DNA from: Dinoroseobacter sp013215265
Lineage (GTDB): Bacteria; Pseudomonadota; Alphaproteobacteria; Rhodobacterales; Rhodobacteraceae
DNA length: 64,000 nucleotides
Direction of reading: 5' to 3'
NCBI GenBank assembly: GCA_963691755.1
Contig: OY829366.1
Coordinates: 3,224,001-3,288,000 of the forward strand
Shown here: positions 42,609 through 50,780 of the stretch, one piece after another
Layout of the letters: the number at the start of each line of letters is the position of its first letter
How positions within the stretch are numbered: the stretch's first letter is position 1
Notes under the pieces: model-generated
Databases searched by the model: none
What the model was told of the DNA's origin: nothing
Seen by the model: the letters and a program-made list of their open reading frames with translations, nothing else
Made by a program: the position numbers and the translations under genes

Positions 42609-43589
42609 ATGACAGACGCTGCAAACACCCGACATACCCGCCTTTTGATCATCGGTTCTGGTCCAGCGGGCTACACCGCAGGCGTCTATGGATCGCGCGC
42701 GATGCTCAATCCAATTCTTGTTCAGGGCATTCAACCGGGCGGTCAGCTGACGATTACCACCGATGTTGAAAACTGGCCCGGCGACAATTCGGTCATGGGG
42801 CCGGATCTGATGGTTCGCATGGAAGAGCACGCCCGTGAGATGGGCACTGAAATCATCAGCGATCACATAAACGGCCTTGATCTGTCGACGCGCCCATTCA
42901 CTGCATATGGTGACACCGGCACGAACTACACAGCCGACGCCGTGATCCTTGCAACCGGGGCACAGGCGAAATGGCTGGGCCTGCCGTCTGAGGAGCATTT
43001 TAAAGGCTTCGGGGTGTCCGCATGTGCTACCTGCGACGGCTTCTTCTATCGCGGGAAGGAAATCGTTGTAGTTGGCGGAGGTAATACCGCCGTGGAAGAG
43101 GCTCTCTTCCTTACGAATTTCGCATCCAAAGTGACGCTGGTTCACCGCCGCGACAGCTTGCGTGCGGAAAAGATTATGCAAGACCGTTTATTCAAGAACC
43201 CCAAGGTCGAGATTATTTGGGATCATGAAGTAGACGAGGTTCTGGGCGCGCATGAGCCGCGCGGCGTCGAAGCGGTGCGCCTGAAAAACGTCAAAACCGG
43301 TGAAACTCAGGACGTGCCCTGCGCCGGGTTCTTCGTCGCGATCGGCCACGCGCCGGCAACCGAGCTCGTCAAAGACAGCCTTGAACTGCATAACGGTGGC
43401 TATGTGAAAGTCGAAGCTGGCACCACGCGCACGTCTATCCCAGGTGTATTTGCTGCTGGCGACTTGACCGATCATGTTTACAGACAGGCTGTTACGAGTG
43501 CTGGCATGGGGTGCATGGCGGCTCTCGACGCCGAAAAATTTCTTGCCGAGCACGAGGAAGATGACGAAACCGCTCACGCTGCGGAATAG
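42609..43589 (+). CDS. trxB: Thioredoxin-disulfide reductase
   Basis: An FAD/NADPH enzyme that reduces thioredoxin. The 326 residues have the FAD motif LLIIGSGPAGYTAGVYGSR (12-30), the redox-active CATC (Cys139-Cys142), the NADPH motif VVGGGNTAVEEALFL, and the C-terminal FAD-binding GVFAAGDLTDHVYRQAVT. The length is near the usual 315-325, with a short acidic tail (EHEEDDETAHAAE). It stands alone, divergent from the Lrp-type gene. Confidence 0.97.
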   Translation: MTDAANTRHTRLLIIGSGPAGYTAGVYGSRAMLNPILVQGIQPGGQLTITTDVENWPGDNSVMGPDLMVRMEEHAREMGTEIISDHINGLDLSTRPFTAYGDTGTNYTADAVILATGAQAKWLGLPSEEHFKGFGVSACATCDGFFYRGKEIVVVGGGNTAVEEALFLTNFASKVTLVHRRDSLRAEKIMQDRLFKNPKVEIIWDHEVDEVLGAHEPRGVEAVRLKNVKTGETQDVPCAGFFVAIGHAPATELVKDSLELHNGGYVKVEAGTTRTSIPGVFAAGDLTDHVYRQAVTSAGMGCMAALDAEKFLAEHEEDDETAHAAE

Positions 43590-43628
43590 GCAGGTCCCGT
43601 CCTACAAAGGCAAACCAAACTAACATCC

Positions 43629-43649
43629 GCTGTCTGCTGTCTGCTGTCT
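43629..43649. repeat. Three tandem 7-bp repeats between trxB and the sat gene
   Basis: GCTGTCT occurs three times without a gap (43629-43635, 43636-43642, 43643-43649), 40 bases downstream of the trxB stop. A slipped-strand product is the simplest origin; no function is evident. Confidence 0.7.
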
Positions 43650-43716
43650 AAAACCTGAAACAGTTTGTCCGCCTTATGCGGCGGTTTGGCCCTTTGCGGA
43701 ACAAATCTTTTAGCAA

Positions 43717-43736
43717 TATGTTCACGCGTGAACATA
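43717..43736. promoter_or_regulatory. Perfect 20-bp palindrome, candidate operator of the sat gene
   Basis: TATGTTCACG followed by its exact reverse complement CGTGAACATA, ending 16 bases before the ATG at 43753. A perfect, gapless 20-bp palindrome at this place is what a dimeric regulator such as a MarR protein binds. The first domain of the downstream protein is MarR-like, so autoregulation of sulfate activation is a reasonable proposal. Confidence 0.65.
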
Positions 43737-43752
43737 CTTTTGACTGCGGCCC

Positions 43753-45822
43753 ATGCCAAAACCCATACTCTCTAAAGACGATGAGCTGCTCTTTAGGCTG
43801 TTGCGCCAGTTGGACACTCAATCAGACGCGTCCCAGCGCGCGACAGCGGAAGCTTTAAGCGTGAGCCTTGGCTGGCTGAACAAAGCTCTCCGTGCGTCCT
43901 CAGAGGCTGGGTTGATTACCATCGCCGATCGCTCGGGCAGCGATGCGCGAATGCGCTTTGCGTATTCTCTCACACCCAAAGGCGCGGCTGAAAAAGCGCG
44001 ACTTACCAACCGTTTCCTTGAACACAAACGCGCAGAATATGACGCGCTTCACGCCGAACTAACCGGACGTTCAAGCAATTTGAGCCGACCGCTAAACAGG
44101 ACGACAAACATGCTATCTTCCAATCTTACGCCTATCCCTGAGCTGTATGTATCTTACGACAGCGCGCAAAAACTGAAAAAAGAGGCGGCAGAGCTAACCT
44201 CCTGGGATCTGACAGCTCGGCAAACGTGCGATCTAGAGCTGCTCATGAATGGCGGCTTCAATCCGCTGACCGGATTTCTAGGGAAGAACGACTACCAAAG
44301 CGTAGTTGAGAATATGCGCCTTGCCGATGGCACGCTCTGGCCCATGCCAATTACGCTGGATGTGACGGAGGACTTCGCGGCTACGATCACTGAAGGCCAA
44401 GACATTGCGCTACGTGACGCCGAAGGCGTTATCCTCGCGACCCTTTCGATCAGCGACATCTACACCCCCAATAAATCCCGAGAAGCAGAGATGGTGTTTG
44501 GTGCAGATGATATTGCGCATCCGGCCGTGAATTACCTGCACCATACTGCTGGCAACATTTACGTAGGCGGCACCATCACCGGCATTCAGCAGCCCGTTCA
44601 CTATGATTTCCGTGCCCGCCGCGATACGCCCAATGAACTGCGGGCCTATTTTCGGAAGCTTGGCTGGCGCAAAATCGTGGCCTTCCAGACCCGAAACCCG
44701 CTGCATCGTGCCCATCAGGAACTGACTTTCCGAGCCGCGAAAGAGGCGCAAGCCAACCTGCTGATACACCCCGTCGTTGGCCTGACAAAACCTGGCGATG
44801 TTGACCATTTCACCCGCGTGCGGTGCTATGAGGCGGTGCTTGACCAGTACCAGGCTGCCACCACCACCATGAGCCTGCTCAATCTGGCCATGCGTATGGC
44901 GGGACCTCGTGAGGCCGTGTGGCACGGGCTTATTCGAAGGAACCATGGCTGCACGCATTTCATTGTCGGCCGCGACCATGCAGGTCCGGGAAAGAACTCG
45001 GCAGGTGAAGACTTTTATGGCCCCTACGACGCGCAGGAGCTATTCCGAACGCATCAGGACGAAATGGGGATCGAAATGGTCGACTTTAAGCACATGGTCT
45101 ATGTGCAGGAGCGCGCCCAATATGAACCCGCTGACGAGATCAAAGATAAAGACAGCGTCACAATCCTAAATATCTCCGGTACCGAGTTACGCCGCCGTCT
45201 GCGCGAGGGCCTCGAGATTCCCGAGTGGTTTTCCTTTCCAGAAGTTGTTTCAGAGCTGCGCCGCACCTCTCCGCCTCGCTCCAAACAAGGCTTTACGGTC
45301 TTCTTCACCGGACTGTCCGGATCAGGCAAATCGACGATTGCCAACGCGCTAATGGTAAAATTGATGGAGATGGGCGGCAGACCGACCACCTTGCTTGACG
45401 GTGACGTTGTCCGAAAGCATCTCTCGTCCGAATTAGGGTTTTCCAAGGAGCACCGCGACATCAACATCCGCAGGATCGGCTACGTAGCCTCGGAAATCAC
45501 TAAAAATGGCGGGATTGCGATCTGTGCGCCAATAGCCCCCTACACAGCAACCCGTCGGCATGTTCGGGAAATGATCGAAAACTACGGCGCATTCGTTGAG
45601 GTACATGTGGCAACATCGCTGGAGGAATGCGAGCGGCGCGATCGTAAAGGTCTGTACCAACTTGCACGGGAAGGCAAAATCAAGGAATTCACTGGAATTT
45701 CTGATCCTTACGAGTCACCGACTAGCGCTGAGCTGGTCGTCGACACTGAAGGTACCGAGGTCGATTATTGCGCCCAACAAGTGCTTTTGAAACTTGAGAG
45801 CATGGGGCTGATCGCAGCTTGA
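43753..45822 (+). CDS. MarR-like domain fused to sulfate adenylyltransferase / adenylylsulfate kinase
   Basis: The last 570 residues (from Met at 44110) form a normal bifunctional enzyme: ATP sulfurylase with QTRNPLHRAHQEL and GRDHAGPG, then APS kinase with Walker A GLSGSGKST, DGDVVRKHL and PYTATRRHVR. It activates sulfate to PAPS. The first 105 residues are a winged-helix domain of the EPS-associated MarR type (LSVSLGWLNKAL, AYSLTPKGAAEKARLTNRFL), usually a separate gene. The frame is open across the join, giving 689 residues. AGGA sits eight bases before 44110, so the enzyme may also be made alone from an internal start. A perfect palindrome lies upstream and a terminator follows. Confidence 0.92.
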   Translation: MPKPILSKDDELLFRLLRQLDTQSDASQRATAEALSVSLGWLNKALRASSEAGLITIADRSGSDARMRFAYSLTPKGAAEKARLTNRFLEHKRAEYDALHAELTGRSSNLSRPLNRTTNMLSSNLTPIPELYVSYDSAQKLKKEAAELTSWDLTARQTCDLELLMNGGFNPLTGFLGKNDYQSVVENMRLADGTLWPMPITLDVTEDFAATITEGQDIALRDAEGVILATLSISDIYTPNKSREAEMVFGADDIAHPAVNYLHHTAGNIYVGGTITGIQQPVHYDFRARRDTPNELRAYFRKLGWRKIVAFQTRNPLHRAHQELTFRAAKEAQANLLIHPVVGLTKPGDVDHFTRVRCYEAVLDQYQAATTTMSLLNLAMRMAGPREAVWHGLIRRNHGCTHFIVGRDHAGPGKNSAGEDFYGPYDAQELFRTHQDEMGIEMVDFKHMVYVQERAQYEPADEIKDKDSVTILNISGTELRRRLREGLEIPEWFSFPEVVSELRRTSPPRSKQGFTVFFTGLSGSGKSTIANALMVKLMEMGGRPTTLLDGDVVRKHLSSELGFSKEHRDINIRRIGYVASEITKNGGIAICAPIAPYTATRRHVREMIENYGAFVEVHVATSLEECERRDRKGLYQLAREGKIKEFTGISDPYESPTSAELVVDTEGTEVDYCAQQVLLKLESMGLIAA

Positions 45823-45843
45823 ACCTCCCAATACTTTTCTAAG

Positions 45844-45873
45844 CGGCCCCGCATGGCGCGGGGCCGTTTCTGT
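45844..45873 (+). terminator. Rho-independent terminator after the sat/APS kinase gene
   Basis: CGGCCCCGC (45844-45852) pairs with GCGGGGCCG (45858-45866) around ATGGC, then TTTCTGTT. It is a perfect 9-bp stem, 21 bases after the stop codon. Confidence 0.9.
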
Positions 45874-45975
45874 TGTTAATCCAATGCACACAAATCGGCA
45901 GGATTTCACCCAATTGAGCGCACAATTGGTCGGTAGCGTTCTTTTAACACACGCCTAATATCGTGGATCCAACCG

Positions 45976-46284
45976 ATGATGACCGACCTTAAAATTATCT
46001 ATACCGCGATGGCCTTTGGGCTGATTGCAGGGCTCGCAACACAAGCAAACGCAGGTGAATTGGTTGTCGACGCCGCAGTGGACGTGGCTTCCACAATGCC
46101 AATAAATCAATCGGCAGAAGATGCTACAAGCCAATCCGTTTTTCCTGAACGGCTACGCCTTCACGGATCTGGTGTGGCCGTGTCGGGCACCTATGGCGAT
46201 CTCGGGCTTCAGAAAACAGCCCTGGAAATTAGTGGCGCCAATCAAATCATCGGCGTAGACGTCCCACTTGCGTTGAGCTTTTAG
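45976..46284 (+). CDS. Small secreted protein, unknown function
   Basis: A 102-residue protein with a signal peptide (hydrophobic core YTAMAFGLIAGLATQANA, cleavage probably after ANA near residue 26). The mature part is acidic and beta-rich (RLRLHGSGVAVSGTYGDLGL). No family recognised. Two starts, 45976 and 45979, are possible. It converges with the PhzF-type gene by a 4-base overlap. Confidence 0.6.
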   Translation: MMTDLKIIYTAMAFGLIAGLATQANAGELVVDAAVDVASTMPINQSAEDATSQSVFPERLRLHGSGVAVSGTYGDLGLQKTALEISGANQIIGVDVPLALSF

Positions 46285-47165
46285 AGCCTAAGATCGCCAG
46301 ACATGAGAACGTAGCCCGCTCCTTCAACCTCTACAGAGGCGGGAGTTTTTCGAGATCCGTTTATCTTGACCTTTGCGGCTCCAGGCCGCCCCATCCAATG
46401 ACCCTGCTCTGCAACGTAAGTCGGCTGATCGATCAGTCCGTGATGCCAAAGATACGCCGCAGCGGCTCCAGTGGCTGACCCCGTGAAAGGATCTTCCGGC
46501 GGTGAAGGCGGTCCGAGCAACAGGCGCGAAAAGGTACGACCCGCATCAGTTGCGCCAGAAAGCGTGACAAGATAGGGCTCATGCATTTGCCCGTCTGGTG
46601 TACCATGCTTTGCGGTATAAGCCTGCAGAAGCTCCCAATTCAATTTCGCCCGACGAAGTGCGTCATGCGATGAAATGACGGCAATCGTGAAGCCAAGGCC
46701 TGCGGAAACGACTTGAGGTGTGCCAAGTATATCTTCTTGGGCTAGACCGTAAATCAGCGCAATCTCGCCCGGATCGGCAAGCGCACCAAACTGTGGTTTT
46801 GCTTGGGTCATATGTACAACGATCGCGTCGCCGTCTCTACGCACCGTTATAGGCAAAACGCCCGCACCGGTTTCAATTGTCAGATCTCCTTCAGCAACCT
46901 TTTCTCGGTGCAAAAGAGAGGCGACGCTTGCGACCGTCGGATGGCCTGCAAAAGGGATTTCGGAAGGCGCAATGAAGTAGCGGATCTTGATATCTGCAAC
47001 ATCTGACGGTTCCAGAAATGTACACTCAACCAACGATGTTTCGCGTACAAAACGCTTGCAGGTTTCCGCATCCAAGGCGCCTGCGTCATGCACAACCGCA
47101 CACCCGTTTCCGCCAAAAGCGCGGTCAGAGAACGCGTCGACCCAATCTACTGCATAAACCGCCAT
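46281..47165 (-). CDS. PhzF-family isomerase/epimerase-like protein
   Basis: A 294-residue protein of the PhzF fold (two-domain diaminopimelate-epimerase-like). Signs: VDAFSDRAFGGNGCAVV near the N-terminus (F-x-G-N-x-x-A-V with conserved Asn), the catalytic Glu in ETSLVECTFL, EIPFAGHPTVASV, and DPFTGSATGAAAAYL. Most members outside phenazine clusters have unknown substrates and there is no phenazine gene here. The start at 47165 follows the DUF1150 stop; a Met at 47177 would overlap it. Confidence 0.9.
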   Translation of the reverse strand: MAVYAVDWVDAFSDRAFGGNGCAVVHDAGALDAETCKRFVRETSLVECTFLEPSDVADIKIRYFIAPSEIPFAGHPTVASVASLLHREKVAEGDLTIETGAGVLPITVRRDGDAIVVHMTQAKPQFGALADPGEIALIYGLAQEDILGTPQVVSAGLGFTIAVISSHDALRRAKLNWELLQAYTAKHGTPDGQMHEPYLVTLSGATDAGRTFSRLLLGPPSPPEDPFTGSATGAAAAYLWHHGLIDQPTYVAEQGHWMGRPGAAKVKINGSRKTPASVEVEGAGYVLMSGDLRL

Positions 47166-47166
47166 A

Positions 47167-47394
47167 CTAGTGTGCAAAAACCGGGTTCATATCATGCTGA
47201 CGGGCCAACAAAAATGCCATTTCACGGTCACTGACCAAAGCGAGCCTGCTTCCCTCCGTGTCATGCACGGCATATAGCTGCTCCGCACCTGCCGCTTGTT
47301 TTTGAACATCTTTCGGTAAGTCCGCGACCTTGACGGTGCGAACATACACAATGGGCGCCTCGGCATCGGACTCAAACTCAAATGGTGTGTTCAT
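47167..47394 (-). CDS. DUF1150 family protein
   Basis: A 75-residue alphaproteobacterial protein: IVYVRTVKVADLPKDVQKQA, LYAVHDTEGSRLALVSDREM and FLLARQHDMNPVFAH match the family along its whole length. It sits 15 bases downstream of the Hsp20 gene, its usual neighbour, and a base or two before the PhzF gene, so the three form one transcript. The function is unknown; association with a small heat-shock protein suggests a stress role. Confidence 0.9.
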   Translation of the reverse strand: MNTPFEFESDAEAPIVYVRTVKVADLPKDVQKQAAGAEQLYAVHDTEGSRLALVSDREMAFLLARQHDMNPVFAH

Positions 47395-47409
47395 TGGACT
47401 TGACCTTCC

Positions 47410-47826
47410 TTAACCCTTGGGACTGATTTTGATTGTTTGCACGACGGTTTCCGGAACTGCCCTGTGAAGATCTACGTGCAGAAGACCGTTCTCCATCTCT
47501 GCGCCTGCGACCTCGACACCATCCGCAATCACAAAGCTGCGCTGAAACTGTCGGGTGGCGATTCCCCGATGCAAAAAAGCGCGCCCTTCGGCGTCATCGG
47601 CATGACGGCCCCGGATCACCAACTGACGATCTTCAAGTGTGATGGATAGATCTTCCTCACGAAAGCCTGCCAAGGCGAGCGTGATGCGAAAACGTGTCTC
47701 ACCAATTTGTTCAATATTATAAGGAGGGTATCCGTCATTTCCAGATTTTGCGGTGCGTTCTACCAAGCGTTCCAGCTGATCAAACCCAAGCAGGAAAGGA
47801 TGAGCGCCGAGGGCCATTTTGGTCAA
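47410..47826 (-). CDS. Hsp20-family small heat-shock protein
   Basis: A 138-residue ATP-independent chaperone with a short N-terminal arm, an alpha-crystallin domain (about 35-125; YPPYNIEQIGETRFRITLAL, GRHADDAEGRAFLHRGIATR, MENGLLHVDLHRAVPE) and a C-terminal I-x-I-like tail (IKISPKG). A TTG at 47826 is chosen as start because AAAGGAG lies six bases before it and gives MTKMALGAHP; the ATG at 47817 is 15 bases from that site. TTGG and CCAA around the start could pair as a small hairpin. It heads the Hsp20-DUF1150-PhzF unit. Confidence 0.85.
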   Translation of the reverse strand: MTKMALGAHPFLLGFDQLERLVERTAKSGNDGYPPYNIEQIGETRFRITLALAGFREEDLSITLEDRQLVIRGRHADDAEGRAFLHRGIATRQFQRSFVIADGVEVAGAEMENGLLHVDLHRAVPETVVQTIKISPKG

Positions 47827-48004
47827 AGCCAAACTCCTTTTTTCGTGTCCTTGAAAGCCAAGCAACAATCTATGAGGTCCCGAACCGGCAACCTCTGGTG
47901 TTAATATGGGCAGCACGGGCAGACGCCGCAAGAGGTCGGGGGTTTTCGGATGGTCCGGAAACCCCTAAGTAAAAGAATAGACGCACAAAGGAGCACGCCG
48001 CCGA

Positions 48005-48229
48005 ATGAACGCCCAAGGCAATGGTACAATGAACCATGAGGAGGTTCTGCGCATCGAACTTGAGGTGCTGCGCCGCGAACACCGTGACTTAGATGAAGCG
48101 ATCGAAGCCCTCCATGCTGGCGGACGTGCTGATGCACTCACCTTACAACGCCTCAAAAGAAAGAAACTGTCCCTCAAAGATAGCATAACACGTCTCGAAG
48201 ACGAGTTGACGCCGGACATCATCGCCTAA
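48005..48229 (+). CDS. DUF465 (YdcH-like) small coiled-coil protein
   Basis: A 74-residue helical protein: LRIELEVLRREHRDLDEAIE followed by LTLQRLKRKKLSLKDSITRL, the DUF465 pattern of an antiparallel helical hairpin. Function unknown. AAAGGAG is 11 bases before the ATG at 48005; an in-frame ATG at 48029 would remove eight residues and starts closer to the domain. It precedes purE by 72 bases on the same strand. Confidence 0.88.
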   Translation: MNAQGNGTMNHEEVLRIELEVLRREHRDLDEAIEALHAGGRADALTLQRLKRKKLSLKDSITRLEDELTPDIIA

Positions 48230-48301
48230 AAAAGCCACGTGAGACTGGCATCCTGCGCGTTCATACCGTTAAACAGTTGCCAAACACGATAAGGAACCAC
48301 C

Positions 48302-48787
48302 ATGACCGCCCCAGTTGGGATCATTATGGGCAGCCAATCGGATTGGCCAACCATGCGCGAGGCTGCCGAACTACTTGAGGCTCTGGGTGTTCCGTTCGAA
48401 AAGCGGATCGTGTCAGCCCACCGCACCCCCGATCGGTTGTGGAGCTACGGTAAGGAAGCCGCGGAGCGCGGATTGAAGGTGATTATCGCAGGTGCAGGTG
48501 GGGCCGCGCATTTGCCTGGTATGATGGCTTCAAAAACGCGCATCCCCGTGATCGGAGTGCCTGTTCAAACTAAGGCTCTGAATGGGGTAGACAGCCTTTA
48601 TTCTATCGTCCAGATGCCACGCGGTTATCCAGTTGCCACGATGGCTATTGGTGCTGCCGGCGCGGCGAACGCGGCGCTGATGGCGGCTGGAATCCTGGCG
48701 CTTACTGATCCTGAATTGGCTGAAAGGCTTGAGACTTGGCGCGCCAATTTGAGTGCGTCGATCCCCGAGGAGCCCTCAGATGAGTGA
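48302..48787 (+). CDS. purE: N5-carboxyaminoimidazole ribonucleotide mutase
   Basis: Converts N5-CAIR to CAIR in de novo purine synthesis. The 161-residue class I enzyme has GIIMGSQSDWPTM near the start, FEKRIVSAHRTPDRLWSYGK with the active-site Ser-Ala-His, GAGGAAHLPGMMAS, and GVPVQTKALNGVDSLYSIVQ. It overlaps purK by eight bases, so the two products, which act in sequence, are co-translated. Confidence 0.97.
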   Translation: MTAPVGIIMGSQSDWPTMREAAELLEALGVPFEKRIVSAHRTPDRLWSYGKEAAERGLKVIIAGAGGAAHLPGMMASKTRIPVIGVPVQTKALNGVDSLYSIVQMPRGYPVATMAIGAAGAANAALMAAGILALTDPELAERLETWRANLSASIPEEPSDE

Positions 48788-49886
48788 TCAATCCCTGCGC
48801 CCTGGGGAAATCCCTGCGCCTCTTGGCACCGGTGCAACCATTGGCATTCTTGGTGGCGGTCAACTTGGGCGTATGCTTGCCTGCGCGGCTGCTAGACTGG
48901 GGTTCAAGACCAACATATTTGAACCCGCCATGCGATGCCCTGCAGGCGAAGTTGCAGCGCAGGTCTTTTCCGCGGCCTATACGGATCGAATGGCACTGAC
49001 CGCCTTCGCAAAATCGGTGGATGTGATCACCTACGAGTTCGAGAACATCCCCACATCAGCTCTCGACCTGCTGGGTCGTCTCAAACCCATTCGCCCCGGA
49101 CGACGAGCGCTTGAAGTCAGCCAGGACAGGCTTACTGAAAAGGACTTTCTGAATGAAATGGGATGCCAGACGGCTCCCTACGCCGCCGTGGATGATTTGG
49201 TCTCGTTTGAAGCCGCAATTGAAAAAATCGGGACGCCATCAATCTTGAAAACGCGTCGTCTGGGTTACGACGGTAAAGGGCAGTTGCGACTGACCAAAGC
49301 TGAGCAAGCGCAGGTAGCCCTTGATTACATCAAAGGGGTCCCGGCGATCCTCGAAGGTCATGTGAACTTTAGCCACGAGGTGTCCGTTATTGCTGCACGC
49401 GGTCTGGATGGCTCAGTGGCTGCATTTGATCCAGGCGAAAACGTCCATCTAGGTGGAATTCTGTCGACAACTCAGGTTCCCGCGCGCCTGACGCCGTCGC
49501 ATCAACAAGATGCAATTCTGATGGCCGCAAAGTTATTGAATGCGCTTGATTACGTGGGCGTTTTGGCCGTGGAGCTCTTCGTGACCAATTCAGGTCTGAT
49601 CGTGAACGAAATTGCACCACGCGTTCACAATTCAGGACACTGGACACAAAACGGATGCACCGTAGATCAGTTTGAACAGCATATCCGCGCTATTGCGGGC
49701 TGGCCTCTGGGCGATGGCAAGCGGCATGCTGATGTCATCATGGAAAACCTGATCGGGGACGCAGTGGAGCAAGTAGACTCCTTGGCGCGGGAACCAGGAA
49801 CAGCTGTGCATCTGTATGGCAAGACAGACGTACGCCCGGGTCGAAAGATGGGCCACATCAACAGGGTACGCCCAGCCCAAGCCTAA
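48780..49886 (+). CDS. purK: N5-carboxyaminoimidazole ribonucleotide synthase
   Basis: ATP-dependent carboxylation of aminoimidazole ribonucleotide, feeding purE. The 368-residue ATP-grasp enzyme has IGILGGGQLGRMLACAAARL, VDVITYEFENIPTSALDLLG, LKTRRLGYDGKGQ (ATP loop) and the C-terminal VNEIAPRVHNSGHWTQNGC. The start at 48780 (MSDQSLRPGE) lies inside the purE stop; an upstream codon at 48753 in this frame would be deep within purE. The length matches the family. Confidence 0.96.
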   Translation: MSDQSLRPGEIPAPLGTGATIGILGGGQLGRMLACAAARLGFKTNIFEPAMRCPAGEVAAQVFSAAYTDRMALTAFAKSVDVITYEFENIPTSALDLLGRLKPIRPGRRALEVSQDRLTEKDFLNEMGCQTAPYAAVDDLVSFEAAIEKIGTPSILKTRRLGYDGKGQLRLTKAEQAQVALDYIKGVPAILEGHVNFSHEVSVIAARGLDGSVAAFDPGENVHLGGILSTTQVPARLTPSHQQDAILMAAKLLNALDYVGVLAVELFVTNSGLIVNEIAPRVHNSGHWTQNGCTVDQFEQHIRAIAGWPLGDGKRHADVIMENLIGDAVEQVDSLAREPGTAVHLYGKTDVRPGRKMGHINRVRPAQA

Positions 49887-49994
49887 ACGATGCGGGCCAA
49901 ATCTGACTGCCCGATTATTCAGATGTCTGGGCGTATTCAGCTACCCGATCACAAAGCCATTCCCAAACGCGTAGAGTTACGCCAGTTTGAGCAC

Positions 49995-50780
49995 ATGAAT
50001 ATGCCGCTTGATCAAATTGTGGATCTGTCCACCTACCCAATATCCGAGCCCAGCTTTGGCGCAGATTGCAGATCCAACTTGGACAGCGAGGGGGTTCTTG
50101 TCCTTCCCGGTTTCATTCGTCCCGAAGCGCTTTCTGAAATGCAGAGCGAGGCGCGAGAGGGTCATGGCAAGGCTTATTTCTGCGCCCAGAGCCATTCGGT
50201 ATACCTGACGCCGCCCGATCCGAACCAATCGGACGATCACCCAGTTAATCGGCAGGTTATCTCATCAAAAGGCTGCATCTGCGACGACGATGTGAGCGCG
50301 GCCTCACCTTTACGAACGCTCTACGACGCTGAAGCGTTTCGAACGTTTGTGAAAACAGCAACCGGAGAACGCGCCCTGTACCCCTACGCCGATCCGCTGT
50401 CTTCGATCAATATTCACTATGCTGAACGTGGGCAGGAACTTGGTTGGCATTTCGACAACTCTTCCTTTGCGATCACACTGCTTATCCAGAAACCAGAAGC
50501 CGGTAGCCGGTTTGAGTATGTCAAAGACCTGCGCGAAGCAGACAGAGGCGAGACGAACTTCGCCGGTGTCGGCGCGCTGCTTGACGGGGAAACACAGCCA
50601 CAGGTTCTTAGCATGGATCCGGGAACGCTTGTGTTGTTCCGAGGTCGAGACTCGATCCATCGTGTCTCCCCAAATGAGAGTGATACGACACGTATGCTCG
50701 CTGTTTTGGCGTACAATTCGGAACCTGGCATCTCACTTTCAGAAAGCGCCAGGATGACATTCTATGGCCGGCTCTCATAG
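49995..50780 (+). CDS. 2-oxoglutarate/Fe(II)-dependent oxygenase (HalD/BesD-like, HxD type)
   Basis: A 261-residue cupin-fold oxygenase. Counted from the start used here, the iron ligands are His152 and Asp154 (GWHFDNSSF) and His222 (DSIHRV), with Arg233 (TTRML) for 2-oxoglutarate. The arrangement resembles the HalD/BesD group, whose halogenases have HxG; the Asp here points to hydroxylation or a related oxidation. The group includes enzymes that act on free amino acids. The start is uncertain (49890, 49995 or 50001). Its end overlaps the aconitase-X gene by 17 bases, so the two are coupled. It follows purK by 108 bases. Confidence 0.8.
   Translation: MNMPLDQIVDLSTYPISEPSFGADCRSNLDSEGVLVLPGFIRPEALSEMQSEAREGHGKAYFCAQSHSVYLTPPDPNQSDDHPVNRQVISSKGCICDDDVSAASPLRTLYDAEAFRTFVKTATGERALYPYADPLSSINIHYAERGQELGWHFDNSSFAITLLIQKPEAGSRFEYVKDLREADRGETNFAGVGALLDGETQPQVLSMDPGTLVLFRGRDSIHRVSPNESDTTRMLAVLAYNSEPGISLSESARMTFYGRLS

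Noticed and set aside
43629..43649. Three 7-bp repeats as binding iterons
   Set aside because: Only three perfect head-to-tail copies downstream of trxB, better explained by replication slippage.
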